Shown: positions 56,998-64,000 of the stretch, piece after piece
Layout: each line of letters begins with the position of its first letter
Numbering within the stretch: position 1 is the stretch's first letter
Assembly (NCBI GenBank): GCA_023458415.1
Contig: JAEWZO010000026.1
Coordinates: 62,001-126,000 of the forward strand
Direction of reading: 5' to 3'
DNA from: Bacteroidota bacterium
GTDB lineage: Bacteria; Bacteroidota; Bacteroidia; Flavobacteriales; Weeksellaceae
DNA length: 64,000 bases
Made by a program: the position numbers and the translations under genes
Notes under the pieces: model-generated
What the model saw: the letters and a program-made list of their open reading frames with translations, nothing else
Database searches by the model: none
Told to the model about the DNA's origin: nothing

Positions 56998-59550
56998 ATG
57001 TCAAAAAATTTAGTAATTGTCGAATCTCCAGCGAAAGCCAAAACCATTCAGAAGTACCTTGGAAGCGATTTTCAGGTGAAGTCCAGCTTCGGACACATTC
57101 GCGATCTGCCTAAGAAAGGAATGGGTATTGACCTTTCTACTTTCACGCCGGATTATGAAGTTTCTGCCGATAAAAAGAAGATTGTCGCAGAGCTGAAAGA
57201 TGCCGTAAAGAAAGCCGATATGGTTTGGCTGGCTTCCGATGAAGACCGTGAAGGAGAGGCAATTGCATGGCATCTTGCACAGGAACTGAAACTAAAAGAC
57301 GACAATACGAAACGCATTGTTTTTCATGAGATTACAAAAAATGCAATCTTAAAAGCTATTGAAAATCCGCGGACCATCGATCAGAATTTAGTTAACGCAC
57401 AACAAGCGAGAAGAGTTCTGGACAGAATTGTAGGTTTCGAAATGTCACCTGTACTTTGGAAAAAAGTGAAAACCGGACTTTCTGCAGGAAGAGTGCAGTC
57501 CGTTGCGGTGCGACTTATTGTTGAGCGCGAACTGGAAATAAGAAATTTTAAGCCAAAATCCTCCTTCAAAATGGAAGGAGTGTTTGTAAACAGTTCAAAA
57601 CAGGATATTGCTGCGAAAACAAAGAAAGATTTCCCAACGGAACAAGAAGCAGAATCTTTTCTGGAACTTGCCAAAGAAACCAGCTTCAAAGTTCTTAATG
57701 TTGAGAAAAAACCGGGCACCCGTTCTGCATCGGCTCCGTTTACCACATCAACGTTGCAGCAGGAAGCTTCCAACCGACTTGGTTACGGCGTTACAACAAC
57801 AATGCGTGTAGCACAGCGACTTTATGAGGAAGGTTTTATTACTTATATGAGAACCGATTCTGTCAATCTTTCTCAGGACGCAATCAACGGAGCAAAATCT
57901 CAGATTATTTCAGAGTTTGGCGAAAAATATTCTAAACCAAGAAACTACACGACAAAATCTGCATCGGCGCAGGAAGCTCACGAAGCGATCCGTCCAACTG
58001 ATTTTTCAGTAAAATCGATTGGAGATGCACAACTGAACAAGCTTTATCAGTTGATATATAAGAGAACGTTGGCTTCTCAAATGTCTAATGCAGAAATTGA
58101 AAAAACCATTATTGAAATTGGAGATCCTAAACTTCCGCAGAATTTTGAAGCGCAGGGCGAAGTGATTGTTTTCGACGGATTTTTGAAAGTTTACGGCATT
58201 ACAAAGAATGATGACGAAGATGTGGAAGACAACGAAAAACTGCTTCCAAAAGTTGAAGTAGGAGAAGAATTGAGTTTCAAACAGATTGTTTCCACAGAAA
58301 AATTCACTAAACCTTCAGCAAGATATACAGAAGCCGGATTGGTGAAAAAACTGGAAGAATTAGGAATTGGACGTCCGTCAACGTACGCTCCGACCATTCA
58401 AACCATCCAGAATCGCGAATATGTTGACAAACGCGAAATTGAACCGCAGGAAAGAGATATTCTGAAGATGTCGCTTTCCGGATCAGATATTAAAAAAGAA
58501 ATGCTCACTGAAAAATTCGGTGGAGATAAAAATAAGTTTGTTCCGACTGACATTGGTGAAGTGGTGAACGATTTCCTCACCAATAATTTTGCGGAAATTC
58601 TGGATTACGGATTTACCGCAAAAGTAGAGCAGGACTTCGATGATATCGCAAGCGGAACTGAAAAATGGAAAAAAGTTTTAGGTGATTTCTATAAAGATTT
58701 CCATCCTAAAATTGAAGATGTTGAAGAAAATGCAGAACGCGCAACCGGCGAGAGAAAACTGGGAACCGATCCAAAAACCGGTAAAAACGTTTATGCAAGA
58801 ATGGGTCGTTACGGTGCAATGATTCAGATTGGTGAAAGTGATGATGAGGAAAAGCCAACGTTTGCTTCATTGCTTCCGCATCAGAATATTGCTACAGTTT
58901 CCCTTGAAGAAGCGCTCGAACTTTTTAAAATTCCTTTCGACTTGAATGAATATGAAGGAAAAACAGTTTCCGTTGGAGTTGGTCGTTACGGGCCATACGT
59001 TAAATGGGGAGAAACTTTTATTTCTTTAGGAAGAGGAACGGATCCTTTCACGGTTGACCAAAGCATTGCTGAAGAATTTATCCGCGAAAAAATTAAAGCT
59101 GATGCACCGGTTGCTACCTATAAAGGCGAACCGGTAACAAAAGGAACCGGAAGATTTGGACCATTCGTGAAGTATAAAGATATGTACGTGAATGTTCCTA
59201 AAAAATATGATTTCGATAATCTGACCGAAACCGAAATTCACGAACTGATAGCCGCTAAAATTGAAAAAGAAGCAAACCGTTATATTCAACAATGGGAGAA
59301 AGAAAAAATTTCCATTGAAAACGGCAGATGGGGACCATTCATCAAATTCGGGAAAGAGAATTTCAAAATTCCGAAGAATAAACAGGATGAGAAATTTACT
59401 CCCGAAGAACTGAAAGAAGTAAGCTTGGAAGAAGTTAAGAAATGGATTACAGCGCAGGATAAAAATGCTTTCAAAGAAAAGAAAGCCGCTGCGAAAAAAC
59501 CTGCTTCAAAAAAGACTACGACTAAAAAAACTGCGACCAAAAAGAAATAG
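56998..59550 (+). CDS. topA: DNA topoisomerase I
   Basis: An 850-residue type IA topoisomerase relaxing negative supercoils. The Toprim domain starts with LVIVESPAKAKTIQKYLG (residues 5-22) and has DEDREGEAIAWH. The active-site Tyr is Tyr283 in FITYMRTDSVNLS. The C-terminal region carries four short repeats (GRYGAMIQIG, GRYGPYVKWG, GRFGPFVKYK, GRWGPFIKFG) and a Lys/Ala/Thr tail (KKTTTKKTATKKK) instead of zinc fingers. Essential housekeeping gene. Followed by a weak terminator-like hairpin and an arginase-family gene. Confidence 0.97.
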   Translation: MSKNLVIVESPAKAKTIQKYLGSDFQVKSSFGHIRDLPKKGMGIDLSTFTPDYEVSADKKKIVAELKDAVKKADMVWLASDEDREGEAIAWHLAQELKLKDDNTKRIVFHEITKNAILKAIENPRTIDQNLVNAQQARRVLDRIVGFEMSPVLWKKVKTGLSAGRVQSVAVRLIVERELEIRNFKPKSSFKMEGVFVNSSKQDIAAKTKKDFPTEQEAESFLELAKETSFKVLNVEKKPGTRSASAPFTTSTLQQEASNRLGYGVTTTMRVAQRLYEEGFITYMRTDSVNLSQDAINGAKSQIISEFGEKYSKPRNYTTKSASAQEAHEAIRPTDFSVKSIGDAQLNKLYQLIYKRTLASQMSNAEIEKTIIEIGDPKLPQNFEAQGEVIVFDGFLKVYGITKNDDEDVEDNEKLLPKVEVGEELSFKQIVSTEKFTKPSARYTEAGLVKKLEELGIGRPSTYAPTIQTIQNREYVDKREIEPQERDILKMSLSGSDIKKEMLTEKFGGDKNKFVPTDIGEVVNDFLTNNFAEILDYGFTAKVEQDFDDIASGTEKWKKVLGDFYKDFHPKIEDVEENAERATGERKLGTDPKTGKNVYARMGRYGAMIQIGESDDEEKPTFASLLPHQNIATVSLEEALELFKIPFDLNEYEGKTVSVGVGRYGPYVKWGETFISLGRGTDPFTVDQSIAEEFIREKIKADAPVATYKGEPVTKGTGRFGPFVKYKDMYVNVPKKYDFDNLTETEIHELIAAKIEKEANRYIQQWEKEKISIENGRWGPFIKFGKENFKIPKNKQDEKFTPEELKEVSLEEVKKWITAQDKNAFKEKKAAAKKPASKKTTTKKTATKKK

Positions 59551-59576
59551 TACGCAGGTTTTGATGAGCTTGCTCT

Positions 59577-59595
59577 AAAGGTTGTACCTTTTTTT
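59577..59595 (+). terminator. Weak terminator-like hairpin after topA
   Basis: Short stem AAAGGT / ACCTTT with loop TGT followed by T7; short, so perhaps leaky. Confidence 0.5.
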
Positions 59596-59634
59596 AGTTA
59601 ATTTGCATGCTGAACTTTTAAACACAAGAAAACT

Positions 59635-60705
59635 GTGGATTTTCAGGACTTTATCATTCCGCCCAAAACTTTCCGAACCGAAAACTGGCAAATTGGAAAT
59701 CTGCTTCAGGAAGAAATTCCTGAAAGCGGGATCGTATTGCTTTTTGTTTCTGATTTTCGTGGAGCAGGTTACGGCGCTGAAGTTCAGGATTTTACGCAGA
59801 TAAGAAAGATTTTCTACCGACTTTCCAAACTCGATTTTGAAATTCCAATTTGTGATTTAGGCGATTTGGTTTCCGGGCGTTCGGCGGAAGATACTCATTA
59901 CGTTCTTCAGGAAGTTCTTTCCTCATGTCACTATAAAAATGCGTTTCCAATAATTATCGGAGGAAGTAACGATTTAGCGTTTTCCCTGTTTTCAGCGTTA
60001 AATTTTCATCAGAAAAACATCAATTATACCCACATTTCCAACGTGGTTTCTTTGACAGGAGAAGGTGAAGAAATTAATGAAAAGAATTTTCTGAACCGGA
60101 TTTTCAGTACTAAAAATTTCAGTATAAAGAATTTCCATTTACTTGGTTATCAGAAGCATCTGAACGAAACAGATTCGGTTAAGCTGATTAAAGAAGTAGA
60201 TTTTGATATCGTACGACTTGCTGAAATGATGAACAGCACAGAAAAAACAGAACCTTTTTTCCGAAATGCCGATTTGGTAACGGTAAACTGCGATGCGGTA
60301 GAAAGTTTTGCTGATGCGTTTTCCACTCATCCACAAGTGAACGGTTTAAACCGACGCGAAATTTGTCAGTATATGATGGAAATCGGACTTAGTAAAAACC
60401 TGAAATCTGCAGGGATTTTCAATTATAATTTTGAAACGGACAATTTCCTTAACCATCAGCTTCTTGCGCAGATGTTATGGTATTTGATTGAAGGAGTTAA
60501 TATCCGAAGATCGCATCCCAAAGAAGAGGATTATGAAACTTTTTGGGTGATGGCGGGAGAAGATCAATACGCTTTCCACCGCGAAACTTTTTCAAATGTT
60601 TGGTATTTTGGCAACAGTGAAGCTCCGGAAGACTGGGTTCCCTGTTCGCGCGAAGATTATGATGATGCGCTTCGCGGAAGCATTAACCGCAGATTTTTGA
60701 AATAA
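59635..60705 (+). CDS. Arginase/formimidoylglutamase-family protein with degenerate metal site
   Basis: A 356-residue protein aligning by eye with the ureohydrolase fold. True enzymes bind two Mn via GGDHS, DAHxD and SFDVDxxDP motifs. Here the first is GGSNDL and the last reads NCDAVESFADAF, so most metal ligands are missing and hydrolase activity is doubtful. Homologues of this kind lie next to topA or gliding/secretion genes in several Flavobacteriales (from memory). The start is GTG at 59635; the frame is open further upstream only without a start. Possible structural or regulatory role. Confidence 0.78.
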   Translation: MDFQDFIIPPKTFRTENWQIGNLLQEEIPESGIVLLFVSDFRGAGYGAEVQDFTQIRKIFYRLSKLDFEIPICDLGDLVSGRSAEDTHYVLQEVLSSCHYKNAFPIIIGGSNDLAFSLFSALNFHQKNINYTHISNVVSLTGEGEEINEKNFLNRIFSTKNFSIKNFHLLGYQKHLNETDSVKLIKEVDFDIVRLAEMMNSTEKTEPFFRNADLVTVNCDAVESFADAFSTHPQVNGLNRREICQYMMEIGLSKNLKSAGIFNYNFETDNFLNHQLLAQMLWYLIEGVNIRRSHPKEEDYETFWVMAGEDQYAFHRETFSNVWYFGNSEAPEDWVPCSREDYDDALRGSINRRFLK

Positions 60706-60726
60706 ACACACACAAAACGCAAACAA

Positions 60727-60786
60727 ATGATGAAAAACTATCTTTTACTTTCTTTTCAATTTTCCGATAAATCTTCAAGTAAATAA
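60727..60786 (+). other. 19-codon ORF resembling a truncated signal peptide
   Basis: Encodes MMKNYLLLSFQFSDKSSSK between the arginase-like gene and the glycan cluster. It starts like a lipoprotein or secretory signal peptide and then stops. May be a gene remnant left when the downstream genes were exchanged, or chance; not called as a gene. Confidence 0.3.
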
Positions 60787-60809
60787 AAAATTCAAATTCT
60801 TCAATTGTG

Positions 60810-62336
60810 ATGAGGGATAATGATACATTTTACACAAAGAACTGGTTTCTGATCCTACTTGTTGTGTTAGTGAAAATTCCGCTTTTTTTCACGATGCATA
60901 TACAGGAAGACTCGTTTATTACCTGGAGAGTGGCCAAAAACCTTGTTGATTACGGAGTGATTGGTTTTAATGGAGAAGAGAAGATTTCTGCATCAACTAC
61001 ACATCTTTATGTGCTGGTTTCAGCATTTTTTCAATTGCTGCTTGGAAAGTATTTTATGTATCCGCTGCTGATTTTCAGCTCGTTTATGTTTGCGATGGGA
61101 AGTTTATTCCTTGCAAAAACATTCTTTGAAGACAGGCAGAAAATTTTCTGGTTTGTAGTTTTGCTCAACCTTGTTCCGCCCGCTCTTACTGCATCTTTCT
61201 TAGGCATGGAGTACGGAATTTTGTTTTTCTTGTATGGCGGACTTCTGTACTATGGACTTTACCAAAACCGAAACTGGGCATTTTTTGTTTTTCCTTTTCT
61301 GATGCTTTGGACAAGAATTGACACCGTGATTTTTCTAGGTGTGATGTTTTTGGCTGACCTAATTCTGAAAAGAAAAATAAACTTCAGATTTATTCTTGGT
61401 GGAGCAATTGGCTTAGGCACAGTTGTTCTGTTCAACTTTTTGTATTTCGGAAATTTGGTAAATCACACCATAACCGCTAAAAAAGTTGCATATAAAGGTT
61501 TAAATCATCATTTTTCTATTGATCAGTATTTTTATCAGGCCGCGTATTATGGTGGTTTACTTAGGAAATCCGGTAATTTTTCTTTGATTCTGTTTTTTGC
61601 GTTTGTTCTGTTTATGATTTTCATTTCGGTTAAAGTTGCGAAAAGCTTAAGAATAGCATTTAAGCACAAAGTTTTCTATTTCGCTGTTCTTGGTTTTGCC
61701 TTCCTGAAACTTACGGTTTTTATTGTTTTCAAAGCACATTTTGACTGGTATTACTGGTTGCCAAGAGCGTTCATGTTTGCCGCGCTTTTCTTTTTCTTTT
61801 TGAATTTTTCAGGTAAATATCTTAAGAAAACGTTGCCTTTAATGCTGATTTTTGCTGCTGGACTCTATAGTTTCCAATGGGTGCAATCGTACGCAATTGG
61901 GTTTATGGAAACCAAGCAAAGAATGGGAATTGCACGCGATTTAGAAAAAGATCAAACTGATATTTCCAAATCGATTATTTTGGAGCCAGCAGGGAAAATT
62001 CCTTTCTACACCGGGCTTTACACGTACGATGAGGTTGGGCTGGTTGAAGAACAAATAACCGATGAGATTATAAAGGACGAAAATTATTGGTGGATTAATT
62101 CTGTTAAAAAATTTAAACCGGATTATGTTGTTTCGATTATACATAAACCTGGAACAGAAAACACTTATTACCGCGTTCGTCCCGGCGAGATGGATTATTT
62201 CAACACGAATTATAAGTTGGTAAAAGAATATCCGATTCAGGAAGTGTACGATTCTGCACCGCAGATTCTGAAAATTGTTTATGGAATCCGTGCGATCGGA
62301 CAGGATTATTATCTCTACAAAAAAGTGAATCCGTAA
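60810..62336 (+). CDS. GT-C-type membrane glycosyltransferase (mannosyltransferase-like)
   Basis: A 508-residue protein with about 10-11 membrane helices and a soluble C-terminal domain (about residues 370-508). An acidic motif near the first helix, MHIQEDSFITWRVAKNLVDYG, matches the DD/ED plus Arg pattern of the GT-C fold, which uses lipid-phosphate sugars on the outer face of the inner membrane. The start is placed at ATG 60810 (GTG at 60807 also possible). The stop overlaps the next start (TAATG). Exact sugar unknown; part of a polysaccharide cluster. Confidence 0.85.
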   Translation: MRDNDTFYTKNWFLILLVVLVKIPLFFTMHIQEDSFITWRVAKNLVDYGVIGFNGEEKISASTTHLYVLVSAFFQLLLGKYFMYPLLIFSSFMFAMGSLFLAKTFFEDRQKIFWFVVLLNLVPPALTASFLGMEYGILFFLYGGLLYYGLYQNRNWAFFVFPFLMLWTRIDTVIFLGVMFLADLILKRKINFRFILGGAIGLGTVVLFNFLYFGNLVNHTITAKKVAYKGLNHHFSIDQYFYQAAYYGGLLRKSGNFSLILFFAFVLFMIFISVKVAKSLRIAFKHKVFYFAVLGFAFLKLTVFIVFKAHFDWYYWLPRAFMFAALFFFFLNFSGKYLKKTLPLMLIFAAGLYSFQWVQSYAIGFMETKQRMGIARDLEKDQTDISKSIILEPAGKIPFYTGLYTYDEVGLVEEQITDEIIKDENYWWINSVKKFKPDYVVSIIHKPGTENTYYRVRPGEMDYFNTNYKLVKEYPIQEVYDSAPQILKIVYGIRAIGQDYYLYKKVNP

Positions 62337-63325
62337 TGCCGAAAGTCTCCGTAATTGTTCCGGTATACAATGTTGAAAGATATCTTGCAAAATGTCTTCA
62401 GTCTTTGGTGAAACAAACACTCGACGAGCTGGAAATTATTGTTGTAAACGACGGTTCCACGGATGGTTCGCAGCAGATTATTGATGAATTTCAGGAAAAA
62501 TTTCCTTTGAAAATTAAGAGTTTTCAAAAGGAAAACGGAGGACTGAGTGACGCCAGAAATTTTGGATTAGACCGTGCTACAGGAGATTTTATCGGTTTTG
62601 TGGACAGTGATGATTATGTTTCGGAAACCATGTTTGAAGAAATGCATCAGCTTGCGTTAAAGCATTCTGCAGAAATGGTAATCTGCAATCTTCAAAAGGT
62701 TGATGAAAACGGAAAGGTTACCCAAAAACTCACCCAAATTCCGAATATGGCGGAAAAAATTGTTCTGGAAGAAAACTTTTCCGTGTTTTCAGATATGAGT
62801 TACTTTGCGTGCAATAAACTTTTCCACAAAGATCTTTTTAAAACTAAAAGATTTAAGAAAGGAATTCATTTCGAGGACATTCAGCTCATTCCGCAACTGT
62901 TGTTGGAATGTAGAATTCTGGCTCAGACTCAAAATTATCATTACCAGTATTTAGAAAGAACAGACTCAATCACCAAAAGCCATACGGAAAAAGGTTTGGA
63001 TATTCTAAATGCGGTAAAAGATGTGGAAAATGCTTTTGCCGATTCCCAATACTCAGAAAAAAAAGCCGATTTGAAAAATTTTCAGATTTTAGAGGGTGTA
63101 TACACTTTTCTGGCCTATCTTGCATTTGTGAAAGATGATTCTGTTTACAGAAATATGTCGGCTTCGGTAAAAAGATTTATGAGCGAACGCGGGATTTCAC
63201 TAAAAGATTTGATGAAGTATAATAGGTTTGGCAAAAACTATTTTTCGACATTACCTTTTAAGAAGAAAGTTTATTATGGGTTGTATTTTTTCGGGTTGGA
63301 AGGTGTCATCAGAAAAATTATTTAA
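62336..63325 (+). CDS. Glycosyltransferase family 2
   Basis: A 329-residue GT-A fold enzyme. The N terminus VSVIVPVYNVERYLAKCLQSL, the EIIVVNDGSTDGS segment (about residues 33-45) and the DxD-like FVDSDDYVS (about 88-96) show the nucleotide-sugar site with metal-binding Asp residues. It is soluble with a short C-terminal membrane-associating region. It probably transfers one sugar during capsule or O-antigen-like repeat-unit synthesis. Overlaps the GT-C gene by one base. Confidence 0.92.
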   Translation: MPKVSVIVPVYNVERYLAKCLQSLVKQTLDELEIIVVNDGSTDGSQQIIDEFQEKFPLKIKSFQKENGGLSDARNFGLDRATGDFIGFVDSDDYVSETMFEEMHQLALKHSAEMVICNLQKVDENGKVTQKLTQIPNMAEKIVLEENFSVFSDMSYFACNKLFHKDLFKTKRFKKGIHFEDIQLIPQLLLECRILAQTQNYHYQYLERTDSITKSHTEKGLDILNAVKDVENAFADSQYSEKKADLKNFQILEGVYTFLAYLAFVKDDSVYRNMSASVKRFMSERGISLKDLMKYNRFGKNYFSTLPFKKKVYYGLYFFGLEGVIRKII

Positions 63326-63330
63326 CAGTT

Positions 63331-63338
63331 TATATTTG
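63331..63338 (+). promoter_or_regulatory. -7 element (TATATTTG) before the EpsG-type gene
   Basis: Exact TAnnTTTG match 28 bases before the ATG at 63367; may give an internal promoter inside the polysaccharide cluster. Confidence 0.5.
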
Positions 63339-63366
63339 AAGGAATTATAGTTCTGAGTTAAAATAA

Positions 63367-64000
63367 ATGGCAATTTTACATCCTGTTTATCTTATTATTT
63401 TTGGCGTGCTGCTTTTTGCTTTCGCAACGCACGAGCGCATGCAGAAAACTGATATGAACAGGCTTCTGATTTTTGCAGCTGTTCTCATGATAATCATGGC
63501 GGGTGGAAGATCCGATGTTGGAGCAGATTATCCGGTTTATTCGCGAATGTATCGTTTCGGGTTTCCCAATTACACCACCTATCTTGATGTTTGGCGAAAG
63601 GCGACTTTTCAGCCCAATTCTATGGAAATCGAGTGGCTGTTTGTTTTGATTAATAAACTTTACTACGATTTTCAGCTTCCGTTTTATGCGGTCACATTTA
63701 CGATGGCCATTATTTCTGTTACTACACAACTTAAGACTTTTTTACAATATTCAGAAATTCCCGCCTTAAGTATGCTGTTTTACTTCATGGCCATTTACTT
63801 TTTCACGGACAGTGGACAGATGCGACAGGGTTTAGGAACGGCAATATGTGTGTATTCTTTACGTTACATTATTTCCAGAAACTTAAAAGGATTTCTTATC
63901 TGTATGTTTATCGCGCTCGGTATGCATAAATCCACTGTAATTTTTCTGCCCGCATACTGGATTGCCACTTTGCCATTTATGAACAGGCACTGGATTCCCC
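63367..64000 (+). CDS. EpsG/Wzy-type polysaccharide polymerase, 5' part, cut by window edge
   Basis: The frame is open from ATG 63367 to the end (211 codons). It encodes several membrane helices (MAILHPVYLIIFGVLLF, LIFAAVLMIIMAGG, FFTDSGQMRQGLGTAICVYS). The segment GGRSDVGADYPVYSRMY (about residues 46-62) is the EpsG family mark. EpsG-type proteins are Wzy-like polymerases that join lipid-linked repeat units outside the inner membrane. Fits the adjacent GT2 and GT-C genes; the C-terminal part lies beyond the window. Confidence 0.85.
   Translation, partial: MAILHPVYLIIFGVLLFAFATHERMQKTDMNRLLIFAAVLMIIMAGGRSDVGADYPVYSRMYRFGFPNYTTYLDVWRKATFQPNSMEIEWLFVLINKLYYDFQLPFYAVTFTMAIISVTTQLKTFLQYSEIPALSMLFYFMAIYFFTDSGQMRQGLGTAICVYSLRYIISRNLKGFLICMFIALGMHKSTVIFLPAYWIATLPFMNRHWIP

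Noticed and set aside
60727..60786. 19-codon ORF as a real small gene
   Set aside because: Too short, no promoter or terminator, and no recognised family; kept only as a possible remnant.

Overview
The window reads as a chromosome segment from a member of Bacteroidota, order Flavobacteriales, most likely family Weeksellaceae (Chryseobacterium, Kaistella or Epilithonimonas type). The reasons are: a fused cytochrome cbb3 CcoN-CcoO polypeptide, a secreted protein with a type IX secretion C-terminal sorting domain, an HU-CCDC81 cell-envelope protein, TonB-dependent outer-membrane receptors, the near absence of Shine-Dalgarno sequences, and many copies of the Bacteroidota promoter -7 element TAnnTTTG placed 4-40 bases before start codons. 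The species call is an inference from gene content. The region is mostly core genome; I see no prophage, insertion sequence, CRISPR array, tRNA or rRNA.

Layout. 1-632 holds the 5' end of lon (minus strand). 872-6765 carries a PpiD/SurA-type foldase, then an MCE/MlaD lipid-transport protein with a split membrane Fe-S oxidoreductase and a conserved small protein. 6855-10875 is a three-gene polysaccharide block (GT4 glycosyltransferase, asparagine-synthase-like amidotransferase, flippase) with 4-base start/stop overlaps, followed by a lipoprotein and serS. 12756-14379 holds two paralogous lipoproteins in tandem. 14458-23287 is a complete cbb3 oxidase locus (assembly exporter, ccoH, ccoG, ccoP, ccoQ-like, ccoNO, ccoS, ccoI) with a divergent Crp/Fnr regulator; an Fnr-type TGAT-N4-ATCA box lies in the ccoS promoter region. 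Then come panB, trpS, a frameshifted membrane gene, a HAD nucleotidase, an ECF sigma factor with a small downstream ORF, metK, and the divergent oxyR/katA pair. 33185-35820 holds enoyl-CoA hydratase, dCMP deaminase, xerD and a Nudix hydrolase. 35814-46151 is a long minus-strand run of envelope proteins, small enzymes and a thiamine-type TonB receptor. 46308-50869 holds aconitase and another TonB-type receptor. 50922-56875 holds an RluA-type synthase, lspA, a TraR/DksA protein, ileS and a DUF2062 protein. topA and a degenerate arginase-family protein follow, and from 60810 to the end a second polysaccharide cluster (GT-C, GT2, EpsG-type polymerase) runs off the window.

Regulation is the most informative layer. 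A SAM-II-type riboswitch precedes metK, and a 10-bp helix can form between the base of its 3' flank and the bases immediately before the metK AUG, which suggests translational control. A TPP riboswitch precedes the TonB receptor at 42384-44489, identifying it as a thiamine/thiamine-precursor receptor. Several genes have a -7 element so close to the start codon that the transcripts should be leaderless. There is no gene-free stretch longer than 300 bases; the largest gaps (633-871, 28371-28553, 44490-44729) contain promoters, a palindrome, short repeats or the TPP riboswitch.

I did not find a convincing wholly new multi-gene system. The best candidates for new biology are the metK riboswitch platform, the out-of-frame-start puzzle of the DUF2752 gene directly behind a CD225 gene, the shared palindrome between ccoI and its regulator, and the conserved MlaD/Fe-S gene group.
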